Positions 51,701 to 64,000 of a stretch of DNA of 64,000 bases are shown in pieces. Both the position numbers and the translations under genes were made by a program. This stretch comes from Hirudinaria manillensis (lineage: Eukaryota; Annelida; Clitellata; Hirudinida; Hirudinidae): the NCBI GenBank assembly GCA_034509925.1, contig CM067526.1, forward strand, positions 5,847,001 through 5,911,000, written 5' to 3'. Numbering within the stretch: position 1 is the first letter of the stretch; each line of letters begins with the position of its first letter. The notes below the pieces were generated by a model. It did not search any database, was not told where the DNA came from, and saw nothing but the letters and a program-made list of their open reading frames with translations.

Positions 51701-52904
51701 ATTTAAGTATTCAGAAATAAAACACTGATATTAATTATTGTTATTAATTAATAACAATAGTTATTAGTTAATTTTATAATGTAATTTGTTTTTTTTTATT
51801 ACATATTTGCACAAGTTGAGCAATTTATCTTTCTAAATTTTTGCTTTAAAAATTGTTTTAATAATATCTGATTGCAAACCTGGTAGCAAATAAGGAGAAA
51901 CCAACATGTTGTGAATTATGGATCTTATTACAGCTAGCTTCCCATAATTTCTTTTTCAAAAATTAAATTTCAATTTAAAACAATATAATAGAAAAACAAC
52001 AACTTTCTTACAATTTCAACATCAAATTCAGGAAAGAGAGAAGAGAAGAAAAAGAGCTCACAAGTTCACACTTGGATGCCCTGAATGTTTCAACAAAGCT
52101 GGTCTGTTAAAATTCATGTAGTGATGATGATGATGTTTGTGTTGACGACGATGATGATAATGATAGTCAAACGACATCAAGTACAGAAGTGGTTATTACT
52201 GCAGCTATTACCAAGCTGTGTCCTTTGATGTAATAATTTGTTAAAATGCAAATGGATTTTACTAATTAAACAAAGATGGACATTTTATTCCTTCACAGAA
52301 CTTCTCTTCTTGTGACTTAGATGTGGCCAATGACAGACTCAGCCACTTAGAGAGGTGATTGTTTTTAATTCATCAGACTTGAACACGTGATTCCATTGTC
52401 ACGTGGTCAACATTGTGACCGATGGTGCTTTCTGATTGTAATCCTTCTTGCCTTCCATGTTTGACAGGACTGTCACTGGACTCGAGAGTGAAATAAAGTC
52501 ACTGGGTTCCACAAATGTAACTTTTCATATCATTTGTTTTTGTTTAATCGTTAATAGAAATCGTCATCATCATCTTCATTGCCATCATCGTAGTCGTCGT
52601 CATCACCTGTATAAATAAGTAAATTTGTGCCTTTCATCAAATGCTTTTTGGACTCCAGGCCAATGAGACTACAAGGTTGAAAGCAAGACTGAAGGAGGTA
52701 TCGTTTGTTAATTTGTTTATTAATAAACTTCTATTGGTTATTTATTTATTAATTTATTTAATTATTATTTATTTATTATTATTAATAATTAATGAATAAT
52801 CCCATCATTCTTGTAAGGTTCTCAACGATTTAAGCAACACAGAGAAGGGCATCGTTCATATATCCAGTTGTCTCAATTCCAGGTCAACTTCATCTAATTG
52901 CTGA
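48757..52904 (+). CDS. Unrecognised coiled-coil protein, about 431 aa, 7 exons (four of them 39-70 nt)
   Basis: Exons: 48757-49617, 50614-50747, 52032-52101, 52299-52354, 52468-52516, 52659-52697, 52818-52904; phases agree. Exon 1 (287 codons, ATG in MDGEMSTD) is polar and low-complexity, with Ser/Lys/Glu-rich blocks, a CTCSKSRARSRRPEPEGG segment and a conserved-looking MSELDQILCSNEPLFSDLEE near 190-210. The last 12 codons of exon 1 and all later exons form one long predicted coiled coil: TELKNIKDRSLKRVEADISS, then MQEMMEDCIETLASFTQQVQ, EKERREEKELTSSHLDALNV, DVANDRLSHLERTVTGLESE and TTRLKARLKEVLNDLSNTEK. No signal peptide or membrane span is present. I cannot name a family. An alternative 3' splice (donor 52882/52883, acceptor at 53028) would give an immediate stop and a tail a few residues shorter. 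AATAAA at 53483-53488 is a candidate poly(A) signal. Confidence 0.7.
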
Positions 52905-55299
52905 TTGGCTGAGTCACCATCATCATCCAACTTAATTAATGCAACAAATGTTATCATTACCCCTTGTGATACAGTGATGGTGATAATTAAATGATTAATT
53001 AATAACTAGCTGTCATCATTTGTTTCAGATAACCATGATTGGACATTCAATGTTGCCATACTGCACCATCATTATCATCGTCATCATCATCGACGTCGTC
53101 TTCCTCTTCTCGTCCGTTGTTTTGGCACGGATGAAGTTTTAACTTGTTGCAAGTATATTATTAATCACGTGATAATGTGGGGCTATAAATAGAACGGGCT
53201 AATTTGAAGGCATCTCTGAAGAATGATGATGAAGGGAAAGAATTGATGACAGATGCAACAAATCAACATTGTTGATTTATTCTCGACAACATTGTTGTTG
53301 TGATTGGCAACATTTTGTTGCGCAGTTTGTCTTCAAATGAGCTGTATTTATTGCCTTACACGAGTTTGTTTTGTAAGTGACAACGGCGTGTGATAATTTT
53401 TCGTCAAATTTTCATCATTTTCTTTCTAAATGTTTATTAATCGCTATTATTGTACATCTTATACTCCAATCTATAAAATTTGAATAAAGAGAAATCTATG
53501 AAATTCATCAACATCATGCTTTGAAAATATTTGAAAATGTTATTTTTGCTATTATTATTACTATTATTATTTTTTTTTTTATTTTTTAAAGATGATTTAC
53601 AGATTAACATTTCATCACACATTTTGGAGCATTTCTTTATGATATTTTTTTATTTGGAAAATCCTTCTCATATGAATTTGTACTGACTAAACTATGATTT
53701 ATTATTGCTTAATTATTGCAATTGTATCATCACGTGCTGATGTGAATGTGCATTACTTTGTGCAACCAATAATGCAGAACTCAAAGCAGGTCATGAATTT
53801 GGAAGTTTCTTTCTTTACGGATATCTGTGATTCGCCGATCGAATTTAGGATCGTGGTTACGTTCTCGTGCCCTTGTCATGATCATGAAATTACATGATTT
53901 TGAGTAATTTGGTAACAATGGCTTACTGCTTTTTTTAATCACTTTGTGATACTTTTTTTTTTACACCATATCTATAAATAGAATGATTCTAGGTTGAATG
54001 AAAAATTGGTAGGCCATTAAAAGCACATTTCTTGGTTGATTTAGTTCTTTTAAGTATTTCGATTGATTATTGGTCAGTTATTTGTGGCAACAATCCATCT
54101 GACAACGTTGTCTTTCATCCATGGTCACTTCGTAAGTGCCTTCATTGATGAACATATGCCTGCAATTTATTTCAGTAAGAGTCTGAAATTCTTTGGAGTT
54201 AAACTTCAGTTTACTTTTTACGAATTGGAAAATGATCGGTTGCTTACAGCTTGCTTCTGCCAGAGCACACCATTTGATATTTGCAGAATGTTTATTCACA
54301 TAGGAACAAGTTTGTGGCAAATTTTTCTTTGTTTATTTTAGTTGAGCTTAATGATACAGTAATCTGTGGAATGGTTTTAAAGCTTCAATGGATTGGATTC
54401 TGTGATTTGTCGTTCTTTAGGTCTAATTCCACAACAAAGAGTTTCATACAGGCCTGTGTTTAGCCTCATTCTAGTGCAAGAACTTATGCTCCGCCGACAA
54501 GCTGTGGATATTATCTTTAACCTCGTCAGTATCAAATACCAGTTTTCGCGAACCGTTGCTAGAATTAACTTTAACTTTTTCAAAGAAAAAGGTCGCTGAA
54601 CATTCTTCCATTTCCAAATTGCAGCCCTAAAGGTATTAGGGGTACTTGGTCACATTACGTCTGCATTATGCATAATTAATAACAACGTACCGTTATTACT
54701 TGCTTACTACAGAATGGCAGCACTCCCAGTAATTACTCATATTATTTAATTTACTTGATAACAAATAGTAATAGAAAGATATAAACTCGATAGACAGCAC
54801 TGCTGGAAATGGTTGTGAAGTTTTTGTAAACCTGATGCAGTAACTAAAAATCGCTTTCTGATAACTCTCATTATAAGAGAATGGCCGAAAGCAATGCTTA
54901 ATTCGATTAAATGATTAAACTTATTAATTCGATAATATTATCGCAAAATTATTATAAGAGTATCTTATCAATTAAATAAATAAAAGCACTATATTACTGG
55001 AGAAATATTTGATTTCTGAGTGATTTTTGTGACATCGCAAATTTTAAGTATTAAACGTCAATGTTCCAAAACACAAACAATTACATTTTATTGGTCTCCA
55101 TAAAGGCGAGGTTTTCGTGTGGATAGTGGATTAATTTAAGCTTTTCATTGGTAAGGATTTGTTTTTTAATATAAAGTTAAATGAATTAGAATACCATCTA
55201 AGAATGTTTCAAATCAGATTCATATAAACCAGTTCGTGTAAATTTGCAATATATAGCAGAATAAACATTTCAAGAGAAATGTTATGACTTAGGCACAGC
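52905..55299. other. Spacer between the coiled-coil gene and gamma-synergin
   Basis: Mostly AT-rich, with (GAT)/(CAT) runs near 53066-53100. At 54063-54599 medium-length open frames occur on both strands without recognisable domains. The minus one (54320-54078) is Cys-containing and ends CQMDCCHK. The gamma-synergin promoter should lie at the right end. Confidence 0.4.
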
Positions 55300-58200
55300 A
55301 TGTTTCCTAACGGTCAGCAACAAAGCAACCTGAATAAGAATGTCGGCTCTTTTTCTGCTGGTTATGTGTACCCATATGCTATGTCGGGACAATCCATAGT
55401 GATGGCTCCTAATGGGGCGCCTTGCTTAGTTCAACCTGTGTATAACATGAAGGTGCGTTTTGGGGTCTTTTTTTAAAGAAGCCAAAGACGTATTTCTGTC
55501 ATTTATTTCACATTAAGGTCTCTTTGAACATATTATATGTAAACTGGACAAAAATCAAATATTGAGCTCTTTGTTTTTAATTAGTCACAAATTCAGTATT
55601 GTTCGTTAATGCTGATCATTATTTTATAATCATATTAATTATTTAAATTATTTATTATTTAAATAATAAATGTCTCTAGCCTACCATGCAGTGCAACACG
55701 TTACCCACTCGGTCGGCTCAGGCTCATCCAGAGAAGAAACAATTGCAGAACTTTGCTAACTTTTCCTCTTCCAGCACAAAAAATGCAGACGACATGATCA
55801 GATCCATAATTTTTGATTCTAAGAGTTTGATGAATGATTTACCAAAGAAATCTGTCAACAAGTCTATAAATGAGATGACTGACACTTTTAACAACAACGT
55901 TGTTATGACTTCACCCGGGTACAACTCATGCGGACTTCAGTCACCCCAAAATAATTACTCAGTTCTTCATCAAGGTGGGCATGTATAATGAATACTTATT
56001 TGTTTTAGACAATACTTATTTATAACTATTTTTAATAATTTAAATTTGGGGGTTTAAAAATTACTATCAAGTATGTGCCTTTAAATTTAAAAAGTCTGAT
56101 TTTGCTACTTTACCATTCACAATCACTAGAATTGCAAGCATTTATTTATTTTGGTTTATTTATATTTGTTATTTTATAATTAATGTTATTTATTTTTAAT
56201 TAATGTTACTATTTAATAAAGAACTACATTTTTAATTGTTTATAACAATCAAAACTCCATTGTAGGGTTGGCTTTAGCACAAAATTCAAACTTTGTACCT
56301 TCAACCATTGAGCCTCACATTGATGATGATGATGATGACTTTGGTGATTTCGTTGGTGTCCAGTTGGAAGTTGCAAAATCACCAACAGAAGTTCTTCCAG
56401 CTCCTCATATTCATCCTCATATCCATCCTCATATCCATCCTCATATCCATCCACCACCAATGCGTGCTTCATTACCGAACTCTTTTCCATCCGCTCAATC
56501 GTTCTCACCTGTAGCAGGTAGGTAATGTTGGTAATTGGTTCATTTTATGAATTGCATGTATACGACAATTTTTATTCGTTAGAGAGTCTTTTATTTAAAC
56601 GAATTTATTTACATAGTTATTAAGTTTGTTTAATAATGCCGTTAGTGGATTATGACATATTTTGATTTCAAGGATGTGAATTTGAGGTCATAATTTCTTA
56701 TTTATGTGCATTTTTGCAAGTGATTTGCATAACATTATGTAATCATATTATTTGTAACTCACTGAATCTAATCACCAGCAACAACTTCGGGAGAATCGAT
56801 TGACGAGTTTGCAACTTATGGAATCCAAATGCCGAAGTGGATCACCAACGAGAGACACGTGCCTGAAGTTTATAAAAAAGTTTTAGACTCTGTCACCAGG
56901 TGGCCATTTCTCTCTTAGTATTGTAATACTGCATGAGTTGTAATAACTTAATGAGACCAATAACTTTTCTCATGGAAAGGCATTATGGTTTTTAAATAAG
57001 GATTTTTGACTTTTTGACAATAATGAAGAGAATTAGTCACAGTGGATAAATGTTACATGGAACTGGTACGTCATTCTTTACAGGAATGGAACCATAGACA
57101 CGCAACTACTCCATTCGGAGCTTTTGAAGAGCGGTCTGTCGAGGGAGGTGCTCGGTTACCTGTGGGATTTGTGCAACAGGAGGGTCAGGGGTTCGATGGA
57201 CAGGTGTGAACTTTTCCTCATGTTGGCCATGATATCCATCTGTCAGGTATCTGATATGATCTTGTGAATGCATGCAATTATATATTTGCAGTTTCTTTTT
57301 TAATCTCGTTATGTCGACAATTTCTTATAAAGCGGTTTGTTCTTTTGGACAGAATAAACTGGATTGTTCTTCTTTGTGCATTCTCACGAAATGTCCTCAA
57401 GCTCCCATCCCCAAGTTAGACGTCAACGACGACAGAGTTTTGCTCGAGAACAACTACGCGTCTTCGAGAAACAATCTCGACTCGGACTCGTCGCCGACTT
57501 TTCATTCGCCCGCATCGCCGAGCTCGGCAGTTCCGATCGAGATTCACCGTCGAGATTTCATAGGAGGAAGTTCGGACAAAGCACTCGCACGTGAAGCCCC
57601 TATGCTGTCGGCAGACGCATTTCACGTGGAAACTTTTTGGGGTCGCGAGGGCAATGCAGAGGTGAGGAGACACAAGGAACACGACCACACGTCCAATTGT
57701 GGTGGTGGTGCTAACAGCAACGAGGTCCACGAGAATGAAAATGATGACGAGTTTGATGATTTCAAGTCCGCTCCTGGTAGGTTTGTTGCTGATGACGTTG
57801 TTATCAAATGATGATGATGATGTTGTTATTATCGAATTATATCAGAATGCTGATATGTTTAAGCAATGGCAAAACTATCGACAAGAATGTGACATATGAG
57901 TAGTGTTTGTTCTCCAAACAGATGCCTCTGGTAAATTACCTTCAAAGATGATGAGGTCATCATCATCATCTTCCTACATTGTGTCACCATCACCTCCACT
58001 ACAGACTACCAAGAAACCTCCCACATTGCTGTCACTGGCTTCTCCAGTACTGGCTAACCCACCATCATCTCTTTACCCATCATCTTCATTTTCATCGTCT
58101 TTCAGTCCTAATCAAGAAAATCAGTTAATGATGTCAACATCAAAGGAATTAAATTCATCACTGGTCGTTGGAACTTCTCCATCACTTCATCATCACCAGT

Positions 58201-60876
58201 TATCACCATCTTTGCAACATCACCACAATACAACATTACCTGCTTCTGGGTCTGAAAAAGTTATTGAAGACAAATATGCAGCCTTCAGGGAATTCCAATT
58301 AGCTGAAGAAATACCAGGTAGATGTCGACGAATTATGATGAAAATCTGTAAATTATCTTAGTGAATTAAATGTTGTTTTTATTGGGAGATTGTTAATGCA
58401 TTTGAAATCCAGCAACAAATTCAACGTGCATTGTCACAAGTGCCCTTGGTTGGAGGGAAGATTAATTGTTAAATGATTAACATGAACACCTTGGGTGGTG
58501 TGATGCACGTGATGCTTCGTTAACAAACTGACCGACTGCATTCCAATTGCAGGCAAGCAACGTGAAGACGATGAATTTGGAGACTTTGAAAGTTCTTCAC
58601 GAGTGCCAAATTCGACGGCAACCTTTTTTGACGTCGTCGGTCGCACCGGTTTGGCTTCGACTCCGGCCACGTTCCCGACGGCCGCTCGTCCGACTTTCGT
58701 CGGAGGTCGGCTCGGTGCAACTGCCGTCAAATTGGACGAGGATGCGAACGAAGAGGAATTTACCGAGTTTACCAGTGCACCTCCGATGCACCTTTTAAGG
58801 CCTCGCAGTTCCAGTCAAGAGATCGAAGGAAAGGACATTGTGCTCACAATTGAACCTTCTAGGCAAAATAAGTGCAATGAGACCAATGATGTTCAATACA
58901 TTCCTGAGAAGAAGTGTGATTGGTCGGATTTTTTAGACTTGGATGGCATCAGTGAATCGAAGTCTTCCGAGAAAATATATAAAGAAAGCAATATTGATTA
59001 CGATGATGACTTTGAAGACTTTGTCAGTCACGAGTCAAAGTGGAGAAATTCCAAAAATGTTGATTTCTCCAAGGGCAAAGGTGATGACCTTTTCAAGCAC
59101 AATGCAAAAACATTTATGACCGACATTTTTGCGACATCAGAACGCAAATTAGAAAATCCAGCCGATCGTAACGTGGACCTCAACCTCGACCTCTTTTGCA
59201 GTGGTACGTCACTAGACAAGAAAACTTTAAGCAAGGTAGAGGAGCGATCGACGGATTGGAATTTGTCGATCGCTCAACGAGGCGACGAGTCGAGGCGCGC
59301 GGTCGGGAACGTGTCGAGCGTCGAGGACGACGTTTCCTTCAGGAGTTTGGAGTTCAAAATCTCTAAGCCGCCGTCGTCTGCTCAAACGCCCGACGACGGC
59401 CGATCGAATTCGAGCGCCACGGACCTCGAGAAGAAGTCGACCGACGACGGGTCGTCGTCGAGTCCCGACCTCTTCGGGAGCGACGAGTCGAACGTCGCGA
59501 CCGCCAGCAACGGCCCGGCCAACAACGCCGCGGACCCGTCCCCGAATTCCTTGTTCGGCTCCGGGAAGCCTTTGGATGCCAAGGAAATTCTCGACAAGAT
59601 GGGCGGAGTCATCGCCGCCGACAGATACTACGGCCTGACGGACCACACGCAGGTTCGAAAAGTTTCGTTTCTCAGTTCGGTTTTTAAAGTTGCAGAAACG
59701 ACTGCAATTGGAACGACGTCCGATTTTTAGGATTCGGACAGTCACGCGTACCATTGGACGAGATGTTTGAAGGTGGTGGACGCGATGGTCAAACAGGCCA
59801 ATAAGATTTTCTGTGACGTCCACGACAAAGATTCAATATTGGAACTGTTCAAAATTGAAAAAGGACTCCTGTACTTTAAAGGTTTTCAATTCTTTTATTT
59901 TATCAGCATAACTGCTACAAAATTGCAATTGAAAAGGTTTACAACTTTGCATGGAGAAGTAGTTTAAATGAGCTTTGTTGTTTCAAATGTTTTTGAATAA
60001 TTTCAAAATGTTCTGTAAAATCTCACAGGTTTGGCTGAAATGTTCCTGGTTGCAGCTAGGATCAGCTTTCAAATGAAGGCCTCATGTCAGTTCTTAAGAA
60101 ATTGGTTGATTTTAATTGCTTGTTGGTTGTTGGAATTAAGTAATTAATTTTATTACATGTAAAGTAATTAGCTATAACATGATTAATGATCTCTTTCTAG
60201 GAAAACATGTACTTAACTTATTATTAAGTTAATTAGTATTAAATAATGGCTCGTAATTTCTTCAACAAGCAATTGTTCTTGACAGCCATCTGCTCAGAGG
60301 AGTTGATCAAACTGCAGAAGTCGATCGATGCCGAGTGGAAGAAACTGTCGGGGACAGTTCCGGATGACATTTCGTCTATGGTGGGCGTTTACGGATGCTC
60401 GTGCTTGTATTGTTTAACGTAGCATTAAAATGTTATTTAATAAATTTATTTGCAACATAAATTTGTAATAAGTTAGATTAGTTTAAAAAATATAATCTTC
60501 AAGTCAGTCCTAAGTTTGTTTTTTTCTGATTAATTCAAATTTGGCTAATCACCACTGCAACATTGTACTAGTCCGTTGTCATTTCCAGTTCCTCCCGTCG
60601 TTGACCTTGACACGTCTCGACCTCGACAACCCCTCGCTTCGACTCCTTCTCGTCGAACCGAACGACCTCGATGCCTACAGATGGTCTTGCGGTTTGTGCC
60701 TTCTTCGCGTCGCAGACGCCGTCCCGTCGAGTCGAGCCCCGACCGAGGGGGTTCCGTCGACCTTCGGCGACAGACTCGAGTACGGCGGCAGGTCCTACCA
60801 CCCCCAGTGTGCCAATTTGTGGATCAACTGCGTGGACCTCACTCTTCCCTCTCTCAACATTCCCGAACTCCTGTGA
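55300..60876 (+). CDS. SYNRG: Gamma-synergin (AP-1 gamma-ear-binding EH-domain protein), complete, 12 exons
   Basis: Exons: 55300-55452, 55680-55974, 56266-56517, 56779-56899, 57084-57246, 57353-57776, 57922-58317, 58553-59652, 59731-59881, 60029-60085, 60286-60380, 60589-60876; phases agree, about 1164 aa (human 1314). The start matches the family N-terminus (MFPNG, with Gln-rich follow-up). An EH domain at about 245-350 begins MPKWITNERHVPEVYKKVLD and ends APIPKLD, close to human MPPWIYNESLVPDAYKKILE. Five acidic [DE]-F-x-x-F motifs that bind the AP-1 gamma-ear are visible: DDDFGDFVG, DDEFDDFKSAPG, EDDEFGDFES, EEEFTEFTSAP and DDDFEDFVS. The C-terminal domain is conserved: DSDSHAYHWTRCL, ICSEELIKLQKSIDAEWKKL, WSCGLCLLRV and YGGRSYHPQCANLWINCVD, ending IPELL. 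The protein works in clathrin/AP-1 traffic at the trans-Golgi network and endosomes. Exon 3 contains an in-frame 12-bp repeat giving His-Pro-His-Ile units. Confidence 0.95.
56403..56454. repeat. In-frame 12-bp minisatellite coding PHIH units in SYNRG exon 3
   Basis: The unit cctcatatccat repeats about four times inside the coding exon and encodes repeated Pro-His-Ile-His. Its period is a multiple of three, so copy-number change keeps the frame. Confidence 0.9.
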
Positions 60877-63207
60877 TGATTACGACGATGCGCTCGCGGC
60901 TATTATGCACCGAGATTACGTTCGTACTCGTGTCGGATCTGCCGTCATCGCCGCTCACGGTGTCGTACTGATTTCAGACTGGTGATAAATCGCAAACGAC
61001 GATGGCATACCTGTCGACCGTACTCGTTGTCTGCGTGCTACTTAGTGATAGCAAATGCTATTTTTGTGATCACAATTAACAACTTCTTCAAGTTATGCAT
61101 CAATGAATTTTCTTCCTAACCTGGAGATTGGCCCTGCAGGTGGCCATGTTTTTGTACCGCGTCGTTATTTATGGATGTTGGTCGAATAATGGAATATTAT
61201 TTGCAAACGTTTCGGTTCATTTCATGTAATTTGCTTTTGATGCAGAGTTTATATACTTTGTTGTCTTAAGTCAAATTTTAAATATTAATTAATAATTTAA
61301 GTATTTATTTTTCTCCTAATTTATCTAATATTTGTGCTACTCAAAAACCTGATTGAAAAATCTTTATTTCCTTCCTCCAACGAACATAATAATAAAGAAA
61401 TTAAAATGATAAATAAATTTAATTAAAATGTTTGAAATATTTTTCTAAGGTTTTCCAGTTAATGCTCTTTATTCTGATTGGTCGAGCACTTGCAGCCAAT
61501 GTCAACAACGTGAATGAAGATCTCTTGAAACAGACGATTCTAATTCTTCTTCGTTTTGGTTTTTAAATGAAAAGTATTTAAAATAATTTGCTCCTTGTTG
61601 CCAGTACATTTTCTGGTATGGCTACCTGTGTTTAAAGGTCTCTGATTACCTTGTGATCATGTCCAATCGATTCCTCGCCTCACCAACGTCAGCGAAGTTC
61701 GTCCCGATATTAAAGTTTTGTTTTCACAGATTAAATATTTGTTCGTCGCAGATTATTTCTCGTTATTTGAAAAATTCGCAATTGTAATTAAAATGAAACT
61801 ATGCTGCATCTTAAAGATTTGTATTTAAGATTATTTTAAATTATTTTGTTTTTAAATGTTCAATTAAGTGCATTTGAATCTTTTTAAAGACGAATCGTCG
61901 GATCTTTATCGTTTGGTTAGCGACCGACGGTTGCCCATTTTTCGACCTGCTGTTAAAATTGGTGCATTGTATAATAAATTACATTTGAATTGCACAAAAA
62001 TTGCTTAGGACGTTTCTTATCACGGACCAGCCTCTATGGTCTTTCGTATCACTGTTGGCACAAATGGCACTTCGTGATCATCTGACGTGGATGGCATTGA
62101 AGACGTGGGTGCCCCTCCTTGCAATGATATCACATTTTTTTGATTGATTCCACGATGTTCTGATGATGAACACTCCTCGTGTTGAAATTTAACTCGCATC
62201 GATTGTGAAATTCTCGCAGAGCAACAAACGTTAACATCTAACAATTTTTGTATTGAAATTGCAATCACCATTCATTAGTTTGGGTTGTCAGTAAATCCAG
62301 TTATTAATCACTGTTAATTACTGCCTTTATTATTATTATTATTATTAATATTGTTATTATTATTACTATTATTATTATTTCTGTTGCTGTAAACTTTGAG
62401 AAAGAATGACTTATTGGACCATTTAGAATATTCATCATCATCTATTTTTATGGACCTTTATTCAATATTTAAAAGATTTTATTTGTTGCCACTAATCATC
62501 TTCACAAAATCGGACGAGAGTTAAATGTCAACTTAGTTGCATTGAACCACACGCTTATCAATTGGTAACTAATATTGAGAATAATATATATAATATTGAA
62601 TAACAGTGTTGTAGATTATTGAGCGATGATCAGTGAAGATTACTTTGTTCTGTTGTTTTTCAGAGATGCTTGGTTTCTCTTTAATGAAATGCCTGGAGAT
62701 TATTTTCATTAAAGTCTTAATTGTTAAATAAATGAAAATACTGTGAAAATGAAAATAGACTAAGCTTTAACTCAAACTTCGATATTAAATGCGTTCGATT
62801 CAGTTTTCAGATCTCAAGATGGTTCCTCCAGTGGTGAATTATAACTTCCAATATGCATAATATTAATATACCGGTTAGTCGCTTAAATCTATACTATGCA
62901 ATTGCATTCTTAACAAACAGTTCTTGAGCCTTCAATGCCAGCAATTGCAAAGGTGTGTGTGGTCTCAAGGATGGCTATTGAACCGCCTTGTGTTTCCTCT
63001 TCCTGTGCACCTGTTCGGATCAACACCACTAAAGCGACATTGATCCAATCCGTCTCCATGACAACAAGCATCCTAACGACCTGCGACAACCATCCTTTTC
63101 TGTCGTGAGTGCTAAGAAAAACGCTGCATGCGGAAATTTTTCACAAGTCCTCATTTGTCAATTTAATATTTCTTATCTTAAACCGACTTTCTGAAATCAA
63201 GTCAAAG
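60877..63207. other. Spacer between SYNRG and the immunoglobulin-domain gene
   Basis: Candidate SYNRG poly(A) signals AATAAA lie at 61391-61396 and near 61973. Two minus-strand open stretches, 62271-62020 (83 codons, ending VIRKTIEAGP) and about 63120-62910, look less AT-rich than the surroundings and might be exons of an unrecognised minus-strand gene; no family was recognised. An (ATT)n-rich tract is at 62329-62380. Confidence 0.35.
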
Positions 63208-63885
63208 ATGAAGTCGACGGCACTGAGTTTCTTCTTTCTGACGTCATTGAACTTAATCGCAGGTTTGTGGTTCACCATCCTGAATGGAGAATTCGTTGCC
63301 TTTGCTCCAGCGGTTGAACCGCTATGGTATAAGTTGATTGCATAATGATTTATAACGACGTTTGAAAACTACAACGAAATGGAGCATGGAAATGGCCTGT
63401 TGTTGGAGCAGGTCGTCCGTAGAAAAGCCTGATAATTATAGAAAGGTCGCATACAATTTAGATTAACTGCCGTTTTCGTCTAATCTATTAAATTAGTAAA
63501 ATGCAAATAAAGTGAAAATGTTAAGCTTTTACAAAACATCAGGTGAAACGTCAGTTACCGTAGGCGATCCCAACCAACCAGTAATCTTGACGTGCCCCAT
63601 ACCAATCCCCGGCGACTTGATATGGAGCCATAATGGAACCCAAATCAGCAATTCATCAAAATATTTAATCAACAACAGCAATAAGACTCTCACTATTCAG
63701 TCCATCGCATGTTAGTAAAATAGATTCGAATGAGTCCTGGAAGCTTTTTGTGATTTGGCCGAGTGACTTCACTGGTATTGCTGATCCTTTTTTGTAATGA
63801 ATGTCGTTCCATTTCACAGCACAAGATGATCTTGGAATTTATGTTTGCAAATTTCTAGCTTATCAAGAAAATATTATCCTAAAAA
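63208..63885 (+). CDS. 5' part of a secreted or membrane immunoglobulin-domain protein; continues past the window
   Basis: Exons: 63208-63262, 63543-63710, 63820-63885; phases agree, and the last donor (a|gtgagt) leads out toward the window end. The first exon encodes a signal peptide (MKSTALSFFFLTSLNLIA). The next two encode one Ig-like domain: TVGDPNQPVILTCPIP (first Cys), DLIWSHNG (core Trp), NKTLTIQSIA, then DDLGIYVCKF (the D-x-G-x-Y-x-C motif with the second Cys). N-glycosylation sequons are visible (NGT, NSS, NKT). The domain number and the presence of a membrane anchor cannot be known from this window, so no family name is given. Confidence 0.72.
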
Positions 63886-64000
63886 GTGAGTAACTATAAA
63901 AATATATTGCCATTATCCATGCTAGAATTAAGATTGTCTTTCTAAATTATTCTTTCTAAAATTAGAAATGCAAACAAATCAATTATAATGATTATCAACG

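Noticed and set aside
59227-59823. 198-residue minus-strand open frame
   Set aside because: Antisense shadow of the large gamma-synergin exon 8 and exon 9, which carry a recognised protein on the plus strand.

Overview
This window is ordinary nuclear DNA of an invertebrate animal. It carries intron-rich protein genes whose products align along their length with metazoan families (AMFR/gp78, SDF4/Cab45, CAB39/MO25, KLHL10, SLC16, anosmin, gamma-synergin). Exons are fairly GC-rich, while introns and spacers are AT-rich and full of simple repeats, especially (GAT)n and (ATT)n. Conserved gene structure with short introns fits a lophotrochozoan, perhaps an annelid such as a leech. That placement is inference from composition and gene style, not a match I could run.

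Layout, left to right: AMFR E3 ubiquitin ligase (+, 120-6913); SDF4/Cab45 Golgi calcium-binding protein (+, 8131-10378); CAB39/MO25 scaffold of LKB1 (+, 12021-19766); an unrecognised 779-residue single-exon gene (-, 21414-23753); KLHL10 BTB-Kelch Cullin-3 adaptor (+, 24613-30533), head to head with the previous gene; an SLC16 monocarboxylate-type transporter (+, 35069-40983); an anosmin-1-like fibronectin III protein (-, about 43393-47462, possibly reaching 42620); an unrecognised coiled-coil gene made of very small exons (+, 48757-52904), head to head with anosmin; gamma-synergin (+, 55300-60876); and the first exons of an immunoglobulin-domain protein (+, from 63208) that runs off the window.

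The genes do not form a pathway. At most there are loose links: two secretory-pathway genes (AMFR at the ER, SDF4 in the Golgi) are neighbours, and gamma-synergin also works at the Golgi/endosome. I see no CRISPR array, tRNA, rRNA, viral copy or intact mobile element.

The most interesting items are: two GC-AG introns in adjacent genes; an in-frame alternative last exon of anosmin that would add a Ser-run plus hydrophobic tail; an anosmin 5' end that can be chained by phase to a signal peptide with no WAP domain; a repeated I-x-[IL]-P-V-G motif in the unknown minus-strand protein; and a coiled coil built from exons of 39-70 nt. Every exon was placed by reading splice sites and reading phase by eye; none is confirmed by transcripts.
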